A stretch of DNA of 64,000 nucleotides, taken from assembly GCA_021816925.1 (NCBI GenBank), contig JAKAWQ010000001.1, forward strand, positions 218,467 through 282,466. The letters are read 5' to 3'. The notes under the pieces are model-generated. The model saw only the letters and a program-made list of their open reading frames with translations. It did not search any database and had not been told where the DNA came from. The translations under genes were made by a program, and so were the position numbers. Of this stretch, positions 36,154-45,349 are shown in pieces (position 1 is the stretch's first letter; every line of letters begins with the position of its first letter). Source of the DNA: Pseudomonadota bacterium. Its GTDB lineage: Bacteria > Pseudomonadota > Alphaproteobacteria > Acetobacterales > Acetobacteraceae.

Positions 36154-36639
36154 TCATTCCTCCCCGCCGGTACGGCCGATCGCCCGCCCGAGCCTGAGGA
36201 AAGCCTCGCGCAGCGGCCCCTCCTCCATCCCCGCAAGCCGCTCCGCAAGGGCCCTCTCACCTGCCGCCGGCACGACGGCCCGCGCCGGCGCCGGCGCCGA
36301 CCCCGAAAGCGGCGCCTGGCGAAACCGAAGCCGGCTGACGAGCGCGCGGCCGACATGGACGTTGATCCGTTCGATAAGTTTCGGCGCGAGATGCTGTAAT
36401 TCGAGCGCAACGGGCCCGGCGCAGGCGATGGTGAGTACACCGCCCGTGCAACGTTCCGGCATTGTCACCGCGGCGATCGCGGGGCCCACGATCGTCTCCC
36501 AGTCCCCGATCAGCCGCGCCGCAAGCGGCGAGCGTCGTCGGAATGCCATGCCCGTCACTGCCGGCAGAAGAGCGGCGATCGGCCGCGGCCCATACGGATA
36601 CCGCTCCGCCTCCTTGTCCGCGGCGGCGGAGGCCGCCAT
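36154..36639 (-). CDS. dciA: DUF721 protein (DciA-like helicase loader/adaptor)
   Basis: 161 aa. It has the DUF721 core (RLIGDWETIVGPAIAAVT...GVLTIACAGPVALELQHLAPKLIERIN), which in many bacteria is DciA, the loader or adaptor of DnaB helicase. ATG 36639 has AGGAA eight bases upstream; ATG 36672, overlapping the mutY start, is possible. It is divergent from mutY. Alphaproteobacteria usually have dsbA and smc directly downstream; here they lie 23 kb away beyond the PQQ island. Confidence 0.82.
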   Translation of the reverse strand: MAASAAADKEAERYPYGPRPIAALLPAVTGMAFRRRSPLAARLIGDWETIVGPAIAAVTMPERCTGGVLTIACAGPVALELQHLAPKLIERINVHVGRALVSRLRFRQAPLSGSAPAPARAVVPAAGERALAERLAGMEEGPLREAFLRLGRAIGRTGGEE

Positions 36640-36670
36640 ACCCCGTTTCCTGGTGAGCTTTCCGCCCGGC

Positions 36671-37756
36671 ATGTCCGCTGCCCGCACGCTGCTCCTCTGG
36701 TACGACGGCCACCGCCGCCGGCTTCCCTGGCGCGCCCCGCCGGGCGTGCTTGCCGATCCCTACCATGTCTGGCTGAGCGAGGTGATGCTCCAGCAAACGA
36801 CGACCGCTGCCGCAGCGCCCTATTACGCGCGCTTCCTCGCCCGCTTCCCGACGATTGCCGCTCTGGCCGCAGCGCCCGAACCGGACGTACTCACCGCCTG
36901 GGCCGGGCTCGGCTACTACGCGCGGGCACGCAACCTGCACCGTGCGGCAGAGATCGTGGCTGCACACGGCTTTCCGCGTGATCCCGCGGCACTCGCCCGG
37001 CTCCCGGGCATCGGCGCCTATACGGCCGCGGCAATCTCCGCAATCGCCTTCAACGTTCCGATCATACCGGTGGACGGGAATATCGCCCGTGTGCTCGCCC
37101 GCCGTCATGCCCTGCTCGCCCCTCTGCCGGCCGCTATGCGCGAGATTCGCGGCCTTGCGCGCGCGCTCGCCGCGGACGCGGCCGCCGCCGCGCGCCCGGG
37201 GGATTTCGTGCAGGCGCTCTTCGATCTTGGCGCCACTGTCTGCACGCCCGCCACCCCTGACTGCACCCGTTGCCCTTGGCGGGCGGGCTGCGCCGGACAT
37301 GCGGCCGGGATCGCCGCGAGCCTTCCGCGCAAAATCGCGAAAAAACCCCGGCCTCATCGCTACGGCGCGCATTTCTGGCTGACCGACGCCGATGGGCGGG
37401 TACTCCTCCGCCGCCGCCCGTCTTCCGGCCTCCTCGGCGGGATGGCCGAGCTCCCGGGCACCGAGTGGCGAGCCGAGCCCTGGTCGCGCCGCTCGGCACT
37501 CGCCGCCGCACCGATGCGCACCCGCTGGCGTCGGCTCGGGGAGGTGGCGCACGGGTTCACCCACTTCACCCTGGAGATCACCCTTTACGCCGGCGCCGTT
37601 CCGGCTATCGCCGTTCCGGCCATCGCCGCACCGGGCTTCCTCTGCGACGAGGAGGCGCTCGGCGCCGAAGCACTCTCCTCGGTGATGCGGAAGTGCGCCC
37701 GCCTCGCCGGCCACGCTTTTGCCGGGATGCCCGCCCGCGGGACCCCCGCACCATGA
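36671..37756 (+). CDS. mutY: A/G-specific adenine DNA glycosylase MutY
   Basis: 361 aa. Removes adenine mispaired with 8-oxoguanine. The HhH-GPD domain has Glu37 (SEVMLQQT) and catalytic Asp135 (PVDGNIAR). The 4Fe-4S cluster ligands are Cys191, 198, 201 and 207 (C-x6-C-x2-C-x5-C). The C-terminal third is the NUDIX-like 8-oxoG reader. ATG at 36671; it overlaps nnr by four bases at its end. Confidence 0.94.
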   Translation: MSAARTLLLWYDGHRRRLPWRAPPGVLADPYHVWLSEVMLQQTTTAAAAPYYARFLARFPTIAALAAAPEPDVLTAWAGLGYYARARNLHRAAEIVAAHGFPRDPAALARLPGIGAYTAAAISAIAFNVPIIPVDGNIARVLARRHALLAPLPAAMREIRGLARALAADAAAAARPGDFVQALFDLGATVCTPATPDCTRCPWRAGCAGHAAGIAASLPRKIAKKPRPHRYGAHFWLTDADGRVLLRRRPSSGLLGGMAELPGTEWRAEPWSRRSALAAAPMRTRWRRLGEVAHGFTHFTLEITLYAGAVPAIAVPAIAAPGFLCDEEALGAEALSSVMRKCARLAGHAFAGMPARGTPAP

Positions 37757-39204
37757 CCGCTGCACTCCCGCCCGAGCTCCTCGATCCCGCGGAGATGGGC
37801 CGCGCCGACAAAGCAGCCATCGCCCGCCGAATGCCCGGCATCGAGCTGATGGAAAATGCCGGCCGCGCGGTCGCCCGCGCCGTTCTCTGCCGCTTCGCCC
37901 CCTGTCGCACGCTCGTGCTCGCCGGACCCGGCAACAATGGCGGGGACGGTTACGTCGCCGCCCGCCGCCTGGCCGCCGCCGGGTGGCCGGTCGTGCTCGC
38001 CGCCCTCGCAGCTCCCCGGCCCGGCAGCGACGCCGCGCGCGCCGCGGCCCGCTGGCACGGCCCCGGCGCCGATTTCTCGCCCGCCTCGGCCGGATGCGCG
38101 GAGCTTGTCATCGACGCGGTGTTCGGCGCTGGCCTTTCCCGCGCGCTCGAGGAAAAGGTCGCGGACGTGCTCCGCGCCGCCCGCCGCCTGGTTGCCGTGG
38201 ACGTGCCGAGCGGGCTCGACGGTGCAACCGGCGCCCCCCTCGGCTATGCCCCGGAGGCGGCCCTCACCGTCACCTTCTTCCGCCGCAAGCCCGGCCACCT
38301 TTTGCTGCCCGGCCGGCTCCTCGTCGGCCCGCTCGTGCTGGCCGATATCGGGATCCCTGCCTCGGTACTGGCCGCTCTCGGCCCACGGACCTTCGCCAAC
38401 GGCCCTACGCTCTGGCGGCTCCCGGAGCCGGCGCCGGAGGGGCACAAATACAACCGCGGCTACGTCACCGTTCTCGGCGGCGTCGCGATGACCGGGGCGG
38501 CGCGGCTCGCGGCGGCGGCCGCACGGCGAATCGGCGCCGGTATGGTCGGCATCGCCTCGCCACCGGAGGCCGCAGCCATTTATCGCGCCGGCGCGCCCGG
38601 CGTCATCGTGAGCGAATCGCCGCTCACGGATCTCCTCGCGGATTCTCGCCGCTCGGTCTTCGTCGCCGGTCCCGGTCTCGGCGCTTCCGCCGCGCGCACC
38701 GCATTACCCTCTCTGCTTGCCTCCGGCAGGCTGGTGGTGGCCGATGCAGACGCACTTTCGGCCTTCGCAAGCCACCCCGAGGGCTTGCGCGGTGCCGCGG
38801 TCTTGACGCCGCACGCGGGCGAATTCGCCCGCCTGTTCGGCCCGGCCGGCGAAGATCGGCTCGCTTCGGTGCGCGCCGCCGCGTCGCGAACCGGCGCGGT
38901 GGTCGTGCTCAAGGGCGCCGATACGATCATCGCCGCTCCGGACGGCTGGGCAGCGATCAATGCCTCGGCGCCACCGGATCTTGCCACCGCCGGCACCGGC
39001 GATGTCCTCGCCGGGCTAATCGGCGGCCTTCTTGCCCAAGGGATGCCGCCCCGCGAGGCCGCCGCCGCTGGCGTCTTCCTGCACGGCCTCGCGGCCGGCA
39101 AAGTCGGTCACGGCCTGATCGCCGAGGATCTGCCCGAGGCAATTCCGGGCGTTGTCGCGGCACTCGGAGGGAGGGACCAGGAATGGCACGGATCGGCTTC
39201 ATAG
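37753..39204 (+). CDS. nnr: Bifunctional NAD(P)H-hydrate epimerase / ADP-dependent dehydratase
   Basis: 483 aa repair enzyme for hydrated NAD(P)H. The N-terminal YjeF epimerase domain (1-210) has ELMENAGRAVA and GPGNNGGDGYVAARRL. The C-terminal ribokinase-like dehydratase domain has LTPHAGEFARL and the ATAGTGDVLAGLIGG active-site signature. It overlaps mutY at its start and the dehydrogenase gene by 22 bases at its end. Confidence 0.93.
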   Translation: MTAALPPELLDPAEMGRADKAAIARRMPGIELMENAGRAVARAVLCRFAPCRTLVLAGPGNNGGDGYVAARRLAAAGWPVVLAALAAPRPGSDAARAAARWHGPGADFSPASAGCAELVIDAVFGAGLSRALEEKVADVLRAARRLVAVDVPSGLDGATGAPLGYAPEAALTVTFFRRKPGHLLLPGRLLVGPLVLADIGIPASVLAALGPRTFANGPTLWRLPEPAPEGHKYNRGYVTVLGGVAMTGAARLAAAAARRIGAGMVGIASPPEAAAIYRAGAPGVIVSESPLTDLLADSRRSVFVAGPGLGASAARTALPSLLASGRLVVADADALSAFASHPEGLRGAAVLTPHAGEFARLFGPAGEDRLASVRAAASRTGAVVVLKGADTIIAAPDGWAAINASAPPDLATAGTGDVLAGLIGGLLAQGMPPREAAAAGVFLHGLAAGKVGHGLIAEDLPEAIPGVVAALGGRDQEWHGSAS

Positions 39205-40073
39205 GGCTCGGCAACATGGGCCTGCCCATGGCCACGAACCTGGCCAAGGCGGGCCACACGGTCACGGGGTTCGACACCGCGCCGGCCGCTCGCGCGGCGG
39301 CCGCCAGAGCCGGGCTGCCGCTCGCGCCCGATACCGCCCGGGCAGTGCGCGAGGCCGAGATCGTGCTCACCATGCTGCCCGCAGGCGCCGATGTGCTCGA
39401 TGTTTACGGAGAGGCGCTCGGCGCCGTCCCCGCCGGCGCTCTCTTCATCGACTGCTCGACGATCGATGTCACCACCGCGCGCACCGCGCACGAGCGCGCC
39501 CGCGCCTCTGCCATGGCCTCTCTCGATGCCCCCGTCTCGGGCGGCGTCGTCGGCGCGCGTGCCGCCACCCTCACCTTCATGGCCGGCGGCGAGCCAGCCG
39601 CCTTCGCCCGCGCCGAGCCGCTGCTCGCCGCCATGGGCCGGCGCATCGTGCATTGCGGCGGCCCGGGTGCCGGACAGGCCGCGAAGATCTGCAACAACCT
39701 CATCCTCGGCGTCAGCATGATCGCGGTAAGCGAGGCCTTTGCGCTGGCCGAAAAACTCGGCCTCGCCGCGGATTCGCTCTTCGCGGTCGCCTCCGCTTCC
39801 TCCGGCCAGTGCTGGTCGCTGACCAACTACTGCCCCGTCCCCGGCCTCGTGCCGGCAAGCCCGGCGAACAACGATTACAAGCCCGGCTTCGCAGCCCGGC
39901 TGATGCTGAAAGACCTCCGCCTTGCCGAAACCGCGGCCGCCGAGGCCAGGCTCGCACTTCCCCTCGCGCGCAACGCAGCCGCGCTTTTTTCCGCCTTCGC
40001 CGCATCGGGTCACGCCGAGGAGGATTTCTCGGCGATCATCAAGGCGGTCCGCACGCTGCCCCGCGCCGACTGA
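39183..40073 (+). CDS. 3-hydroxyisobutyrate dehydrogenase-like enzyme
   Basis: 296 aa beta-hydroxyacid dehydrogenase. The N-terminal NAD-binding motif is IGFIGLGNMGLPMA, the substrate-binding signature DAPVSGGVVGA, and the catalytic Lys lies in GQAAKICNN. Such enzymes oxidise 3-hydroxyisobutyrate (valine breakdown) or reduce related semialdehydes. The length and the CWSLTNYCPVPG segment favour MmsB, but no valine genes adjoin it. Confidence 0.85.
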   Translation: MARIGFIGLGNMGLPMATNLAKAGHTVTGFDTAPAARAAAARAGLPLAPDTARAVREAEIVLTMLPAGADVLDVYGEALGAVPAGALFIDCSTIDVTTARTAHERARASAMASLDAPVSGGVVGARAATLTFMAGGEPAAFARAEPLLAAMGRRIVHCGGPGAGQAAKICNNLILGVSMIAVSEAFALAEKLGLAADSLFAVASASSGQCWSLTNYCPVPGLVPASPANNDYKPGFAARLMLKDLRLAETAAAEARLALPLARNAAALFSAFAASGHAEEDFSAIIKAVRTLPRAD

Positions 40074-40142
40074 ACTTTGCGCGAAGGCCACTTGGCCGGG
40101 CAGGCGGTGCGCTAATATGCATTCCTGCACCGGATAGAGGCG

Positions 40143-41576
40143 ATGGCGAAGCTAACCCTGATGAACGAGGCGGCGGCACCGGTCGAGGCCCCGACCGGCC
40201 TGTTCGACTGGGCCCGGCGCCGGCTCGCCAGCGTCTGGCGCGATATCTCGGCGAGCGCGCCCGGCGAGCCCGAGCAATCCATAGCCGAGCAGATGCAGGC
40301 CTGCCTCGACGGTCGGGGCGGCGAGGTCAGCGTGCGCAACCGCGCCGCCCGCCTCGCCAATGCCTATCTCCAGCTCGACGCCGCCGGCCAGATATCCTTT
40401 CTGGCAACCCTCGCCGGCTTCGATTCGAATCCGGAGACCATCGCCGACGCTTATCGTGCCTTCGAGGAAGCGGCAGATCCGGCCCTGCGCACCAGCGCAA
40501 CCGCGACCCTCCGCCGCGCCCTCGAACCGCCGCGCATCAAGCTCCTGCGCCAGTTCACGACGATCCCGGACGGGGTCAAGTTCCTGGTCGATCTGCGCGC
40601 CGCACTTCTCAAGCTGACCGCCGATTCGCCCGCCCTCGCCGCAGTTGAGGCGGATCTGCGCGGACTGCTTGCGAGCTGGTTCGACGTCGGCTTCCTCGAT
40701 CTCCGCCGCATCGACTGGTCGAGCCCGGCCTCGCTGCTCGAGCGGCTCGTCGGCTACGAAGCGGTGCACTCCATCCGCTCCTGGCGCGACCTCAAGAACC
40801 GTCTCGACTCCGATCGCCGCTGCTACGCCTTTTTCCATCCGCGCATGCCCGCCGAGCCCCTTATCTTCGTCGAGGTGGCGCTCGTGAAGGGGCTGGCCTC
40901 CTCCGTCCAGGGTTTGCTCGACGAAAAGGCTCCCCTCCTCGACCCGCACGCCGCGGATACCGCGATCTTCTATTCGATCAGCAACTGCCAGCGCGGCCTC
41001 TCGGGTATCAGCTTCGGCAATTTCCTTATCAAGCGCGTGGTCGAGGAGCTGTCGGCAGAGTTCCGCAATCTGCGCACCTTTGCCACGCTCTCCCCCGTGC
41101 CGGGTTTCCGGAGCTGGATCGCGGACACGCTGGCCGCCGACCCCGCCGGCCTCTTCTCCGCAGACGAGGAGGCGAGCCTGCGCACCGCCGCCCCGGCCGA
41201 CCGCCCCGCTGCCGAAACCGGCGCGGCGGCGCTCGCCGCCATTCTCGGCCGCCGCGGCTGGTTCCGCGATCCGGCGATGCTGCGCGCCGCCGAGCCCGTG
41301 CTCCGCCGCCTCTGCGCGCGCTACCTGCTCCACGAATCGAAAGGCCGGCGTGCGCTCGACCCGGTTGCGCACTTCCACCTTGCGAACGGCGCGCGGCTCG
41401 AACAGATCAACATGCTGGCCGATGTCTCGGAGAAGGGCGTGAAGGAAGGCGCCACACTGATGGTGAACTACCTCTACGATCCGGAACGGATCGAGGCGTG
41501 GCACGAGGATTACGTCGGCACGGGCAAGCGCAACGCCTCGACCGCCGTGCGTCGGCTTCTGCGCGGCTGGAGCTGA
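40143..41576 (+). CDS. Malonyl-CoA decarboxylase
   Basis: 477 aa, normal for the bacterial MCD family. An N-terminal helical domain (about 1-190) precedes the GNAT-like catalytic domain with CYAFFHPRMP, FYSISNCQRGLSGISFGNFLIK and ATLSPVPGF. The C-terminal RLEQINMLAD segment follows. It converts malonyl-CoA to acetyl-CoA. The transketolase-like gene starts three bases later. No malonyl-CoA synthetase or malonate carrier is beside it. Confidence 0.93.
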   Translation: MAKLTLMNEAAAPVEAPTGLFDWARRRLASVWRDISASAPGEPEQSIAEQMQACLDGRGGEVSVRNRAARLANAYLQLDAAGQISFLATLAGFDSNPETIADAYRAFEEAADPALRTSATATLRRALEPPRIKLLRQFTTIPDGVKFLVDLRAALLKLTADSPALAAVEADLRGLLASWFDVGFLDLRRIDWSSPASLLERLVGYEAVHSIRSWRDLKNRLDSDRRCYAFFHPRMPAEPLIFVEVALVKGLASSVQGLLDEKAPLLDPHAADTAIFYSISNCQRGLSGISFGNFLIKRVVEELSAEFRNLRTFATLSPVPGFRSWIADTLAADPAGLFSADEEASLRTAAPADRPAAETGAAALAAILGRRGWFRDPAMLRAAEPVLRRLCARYLLHESKGRRALDPVAHFHLANGARLEQINMLADVSEKGVKEGATLMVNYLYDPERIEAWHEDYVGTGKRNASTAVRRLLRGWS

Positions 41577-41579
41577 GCA

Positions 41580-43985
41580 ATGAACGTCCCCACACTCGCA
41601 GCCACCGAGGATCCGGGCACACGTTCGCTCGGCGCACGCCGGCTCATCCTTCTCAAAGAGATCGAGCGCAAACTGCTCTGGCTCTCCGCCTGGATGATCC
41701 ACAACGCCAACCACATCCGCCCCAACCGCGACGGCCTCAAGGTCGGTGGCCATCAGGCTTCCTCCGCCTCCGTCGTCTCGCTGATGACGGCGCTCTACTT
41801 CGCGCTTCTGCGCCCCGAGGACCGCGTCGCGATCAAGCCGCACGCCGGGCCCGTCTTCCACGCCGCCAACTATCTCTTCGGCCGCGAGAGCCGCGCGCGG
41901 CTCGAGCGCTTCCGCGCCCTCGGCGGCATGCAGTCCTACCCCTCCCGCGAGCGCGATGGACCCGAAGTCGATTTCTCCACCGGCTCCGTCGGCCTCGGGG
42001 TCGCGATGACGAGCTTCAGCGCGCTCATCCAGGATTACGTCCACCGGCACGGCCTCGCACAGTCCGATATTCCGCCCGGCCGTGCGATCGCGCTCGCCGG
42101 CGATGCCGAGCTCGACGAGGGCAACGTCTACGAAGCCCTGCTCGAAGGCTGGAAGCACGACGTCCGCAATCTCTGGTGGATCATCGACTACAATCGTCAG
42201 AGCCTCGATTCCGTCGTTCCCGACCGGCTGTTCGGCCGCATCGAGGGCCTCTTCCGCGACATGGGCTGGAACGTCGTCACGCTGAAATACGGCCGCAAGC
42301 TCACCGCCGCCTTCGCGCGTGCGGGCGGTGAGAGTCTGCGCCGCTGGATCGATGATTGCCCGAACAGCCTCTATTCGGCCCTCACCTTCCAGGGCGGCGC
42401 CGCCTGGCGAAGCGCGCTGCTCGCCGATCTCGGGCGCGAGCGGTCGATCCGCTCGATCATCGATCCGCTCGCCGATTCCGAACTCGCCGAACTGATGACC
42501 AATCTCGGCGGCCACGACCTCGCCTCCATCATCGAAACGCTCGAAGCCGCTGCCGCCGACGGCGATCAGCCCACCTGCTTCATCGCCTACACCATCAAGG
42601 GCATGGGCCTGCCCTTCGCCGGCCACAAGGACAACCATTCCGGGCTGATGACGCCGGAGCAGATGGAGAGCTTCCGCGCCGCCATGCAGATCCGGCCCGG
42701 CTATGAATGGGAGCCCTTCGAAGGCCTCGCCGTGCCGGAAGCCGAGCTCCGTCGCTTCATCGCCTCCGTCCCGTTTGCGCGCCCGCTCTCCCCCGAAGGA
42801 AGACGGCTTTCCACCCCCGCCATTGCGATCCCGCCAACCCTTCCTGCCCCGCGCACGAGCGAGGGGAAGAAAAACTCGACCCAGACCGGCTTCGGCGAGA
42901 TCCTCGCCGAGATCGGGCGTGGCAGGGGCGAGCTTTCCGACCTCGCCGCACGCATCGTCACCACTAGCCCCGACGTCACCGTCTCCACCAATCTTGGCCC
43001 TTGGGTGAACCGCCGCGGCATCTTCGACCGCCACACCCGCAATGACGTCTTCCGCGACGCCAAGCTCGCCTCCGCCCAGCGCTGGGGCATGAGCCCGCGC
43101 GGCCAGCATTTCGAGCTCGGCATCGCCGAGCAGAACCTCTTCCTCCTCCTCGGCGCCGCCGGCCTCGCGCACGCGATGCTCGGCGCGCGCCTCCTTCCCG
43201 TCGGCACGGTCTATGACCCGTTCGTCAATCGCGGCCTCGATGCGCTGATCTATGCCTGCTATCAGGACGCGCGCTTCCTGCTCGTCTCCACCCCCTCCGG
43301 CATCTCGCTCGCGCCCGAAGGCGGCCAGCACCAGTCCCTCAACACGCCTCTCATCGGCATGGCCGCCGACCGCCTCGCCGCCTACGAGCCCGCGCACATC
43401 GACGAGCTCGCCATCCTGCTCCGCCATGCGCTTGCCTTCATGCAGGAGCCGGAAGGTTCGGCCGTCTGGCTCCGCCTTTCCACGCGCCAGATCGCCCAGC
43501 CCACGCGGAGCCTCGATCCCACCTCGGTGATCGCCGGCGCACACTGGGTTTCCCCCCCCTCCCCCGGTGCCCGGATCGCCATCGCCTACCAGGGTGCGGT
43601 CGCGCCCGAAGCGCTCTCCGCCTTCGAGGTCCTCCGCGAGGAAGAACCCTCCGCCGGCCTGCTCGCGATCACCAGCCCTGACCGCCTGCACGCGGGCTGG
43701 CTCGCCGCTCGCCGCCAACGCCGCGCCGGGGAGCGCGCCGCACTCTCGCACGTCGAGCGCATCCTCGCCCCCCTCGCGCCCGGCGCCAACCTCGTCAGCG
43801 TGCTCGACGGCCATCCGGCCGCACACTCCTGGCTCGGCGCGGTCCTCGGCCAGCGGATCTTTCCCCTCGGCGTCGATCGCTTCGGCCAGAGCGGCGACAT
43901 CCCCGATCTCTACCGCGAGTACGGCATCGATACGGAAACCATCCTCGACGCATGCGCCGAGGCCCTGCTCGCACGGACGGCCTGA
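41580..43985 (+). CDS. Transketolase / pyruvate dehydrogenase E1-like ThDP enzyme
   Basis: 801 aa. The ThDP motif starts GDAELDEGN and ends near IDYNRQSLD, as in AceE-type homodimeric E1 and transketolase. Downstream are a pyrimidine domain with the ELGIAEQN Glu motif and a C-terminal transketolase domain. It is shorter than typical AceE (about 890), and no E2/E3 genes adjoin. Three bases after malonyl-CoA decarboxylase, so they are co-expressed. The substrate may be pyruvate or another 2-oxo acid; uncertain. Confidence 0.82.
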   Translation: MNVPTLAATEDPGTRSLGARRLILLKEIERKLLWLSAWMIHNANHIRPNRDGLKVGGHQASSASVVSLMTALYFALLRPEDRVAIKPHAGPVFHAANYLFGRESRARLERFRALGGMQSYPSRERDGPEVDFSTGSVGLGVAMTSFSALIQDYVHRHGLAQSDIPPGRAIALAGDAELDEGNVYEALLEGWKHDVRNLWWIIDYNRQSLDSVVPDRLFGRIEGLFRDMGWNVVTLKYGRKLTAAFARAGGESLRRWIDDCPNSLYSALTFQGGAAWRSALLADLGRERSIRSIIDPLADSELAELMTNLGGHDLASIIETLEAAAADGDQPTCFIAYTIKGMGLPFAGHKDNHSGLMTPEQMESFRAAMQIRPGYEWEPFEGLAVPEAELRRFIASVPFARPLSPEGRRLSTPAIAIPPTLPAPRTSEGKKNSTQTGFGEILAEIGRGRGELSDLAARIVTTSPDVTVSTNLGPWVNRRGIFDRHTRNDVFRDAKLASAQRWGMSPRGQHFELGIAEQNLFLLLGAAGLAHAMLGARLLPVGTVYDPFVNRGLDALIYACYQDARFLLVSTPSGISLAPEGGQHQSLNTPLIGMAADRLAAYEPAHIDELAILLRHALAFMQEPEGSAVWLRLSTRQIAQPTRSLDPTSVIAGAHWVSPPSPGARIAIAYQGAVAPEALSAFEVLREEEPSAGLLAITSPDRLHAGWLAARRQRRAGERAALSHVERILAPLAPGANLVSVLDGHPAAHSWLGAVLGQRIFPLGVDRFGQSGDIPDLYREYGIDTETILDACAEALLARTA

Positions 43986-44087
43986 GCCAACCCTCCTCGC
44001 TCGCCCGTCCCTGTGATCACACTCCTTTGGCAGCACTGCCGCAACCTGCCTCGCATCCGCTTGCCGCCGGCGCCCGCGAGACGTTGA

Positions 44088-44247
44088 ATACCGGCAGCCC
44101 AAAGGGCCGACCGGTATCGCGCGTGGTCGGGCCCCCATCGCTGACGCGCGATGGGACCCTGCGGCTGGTGGGGCGGCCACGCGCAAAATCAACGAGAGAC
44201 CAGCGGCCTCACCCTCGTTCGAAGAGTCAAGAATCGAGGCCGCTGGT
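44088..44247. other. Three consecutive hairpins in the spacer before DUF2905 copy 2
   Basis: The 302-bp spacer 43986-44287 holds no gene but three strong inverted repeats. The first is ATACCGG/CCGGTAT enclosing GCCC-AAA-GGGC (44088-44117). The second is CCCATCGC/GCGATGGG with a 6-base loop (44134-44155). The third is a perfect 12-bp ACCAGCGGCCTC/GAGGCCGCTGGT with a 25-base loop (44199-44247). No T-run follows any of them. It could be a structured small RNA, a processed leader or a folded repeat element. Confidence 0.4.
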
Positions 44248-44287
44248 AGAATATCCGCGCATTCGCAACCCGGAGCACGCCGCCAGG

Positions 44288-44488
44288 ATGATCCCGAGAG
44301 TCCTGATCGTCGCCGGTCTCTCCCTCGCCGGGCTCGGTCTGATCTGGCCGCTGCTCGGCCACATGCCCGGAGACTTTGTATTCGGCCGCGGCAGTGTGCG
44401 GATCTTCGTCCCGCTCGGCTCATCCCTCCTCGTTTCTGTCTACCTTTCCGTGATCCTCACGGTCGCATTCTGGTTCCTCTCGCGCTGA
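44288..44488 (+). CDS. DUF2905 small membrane protein (copy 2)
   Basis: 66 aa, two membrane helices with the conserved GHMPGDF loop of DUF2905. It is the paralogue of the gene at 2941-3141, with the same length and the LIVAG-x2-LAGLGLIWPL core. It stands alone here behind a hairpin-rich spacer. Function unknown. Confidence 0.78.
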   Translation: MIPRVLIVAGLSLAGLGLIWPLLGHMPGDFVFGRGSVRIFVPLGSSLLVSVYLSVILTVAFWFLSR

Positions 44489-44537
44489 GCCGGGTTCGCG
44501 CCGAGCCTCCGGCAATTCCCCGACCAACGAACGTGCT

Positions 44538-45311
44538 CTAGCGAATCTCGTTTACGTAGCAGTGCTCCGCCGTGCTCGCGCGGTGCTCGGCCAGGATGGT
44601 GGGGCGGCCCGCCTGGTCGAACGCCACGTCCGCAATCACGAGCACGGCTGCCCGGCTGGTAAGACCAAGGCGTCGCCGATCCAAAGCGCGCGCAGCCTCG
44701 GCGGTAACGGTCTCTCGCACCGCCGAGATGCGGATGCCGTAGCGCTCGAGGAGATAAAGATAGAGAAGCTCCGGCACGTCGCCCGGCGCGGTCGGAAAAT
44801 CCGGCACGCGCGCGTCCGGCATCAAGAGACTCTCATGCATCACCGGCCGGCCGGCAATGCGCCTCAGACGATCGAGACGGATGAGCGGCGCACCGGCGCC
44901 GAGGCCAAGGCCGGCCGCTTCCGCCGCACTCGCGCCAAGACGCCGGACGTCGAGAATCTCGGTCCGGGAACGCTGCAGCCGTCCCTCGCGGTCGTGCAGG
45001 CGAAAATACTGGAAGAAGAGGCGCAGGCTGTGGTGCGGCGGGCGCCCCGTGACAACGGTGCCGGTCTTGCGCCGGCGCGCAAGGACCCCTTCGGCCGCAA
45101 GATCGGTAAGCGCCCGGCGCATGGTGCCCACGGCAACGCCATAGCGCTTCGCAAGCGCGATTTCAGACGGAAGCTGCGTCCCCGGAAGGTAGCGGCCCAT
45201 CAGGATCGCCTCGGAGACTTGCCGCTTGACGAATTCGTGCAGCGGCACCGGCCGGACCGGCTCGGCAGAGGGAAGATCGCCCGCTTGCGTGCGGACCCGC
45301 TCGGTGTTCAT
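44538..45311 (-). CDS. GntR/HutC-family regulator (UTRA domain)
   Basis: 257 aa. The N-terminal winged helix (LPSEIALAKRYGVAVGTMRRALTDL) is of the GntR type and the C-terminal half is a UTRA effector domain with GAGAPLIRLDRLR. ATG 45311 has no ribosome-binding site, and a TATAAT box lies at 45323-45318, so the transcript should be leaderless. It is divergent by 38 bases from the peptide-uptake operon, its likely target; the effector is probably an operon substrate or product (inference). Confidence 0.85.
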   Translation of the reverse strand: MNTERVRTQAGDLPSAEPVRPVPLHEFVKRQVSEAILMGRYLPGTQLPSEIALAKRYGVAVGTMRRALTDLAAEGVLARRRKTGTVVTGRPPHHSLRLFFQYFRLHDREGRLQRSRTEILDVRRLGASAAEAAGLGLGAGAPLIRLDRLRRIAGRPVMHESLLMPDARVPDFPTAPGDVPELLYLYLLERYGIRISAVRETVTAEAARALDRRRLGLTSRAAVLVIADVAFDQAGRPTILAEHRASTAEHCYVNEIR

Positions 45312-45349
45312 ATAAACATTATAGAAATAAAGGTTCGCCCAGGAAACAC
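45312..45349. promoter_or_regulatory. Divergent promoter/operator between GntR and peptide operon
   Basis: This 38-base space is AT-rich against a GC-rich background. On the minus strand it contains TATAAT at 45323-45318; its expected start point coincides with the A of the regulator's ATG. The AT-rich core ATATAAACATTATAGAAAT would be a compact place for the GntR protein to block both directions. AGGAAA before GTG 45350 is the ribosome-binding site of the operon's first gene. Confidence 0.5.

Noticed and set aside
44213..44236. GTTCGAA loop in the 44.2-kb hairpin, resembling a tRNA T-arm
   Set aside because: No acceptor, D or anticodon arms can be drawn around it; it is the loop of a 12-bp palindrome.
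40152..44423. A 1423-codon open frame opposite the malonyl-CoA decarboxylase and transketolase genes
   Set aside because: Composition is that of a reversed coding strand, with no family match. It spans two well-supported genes.
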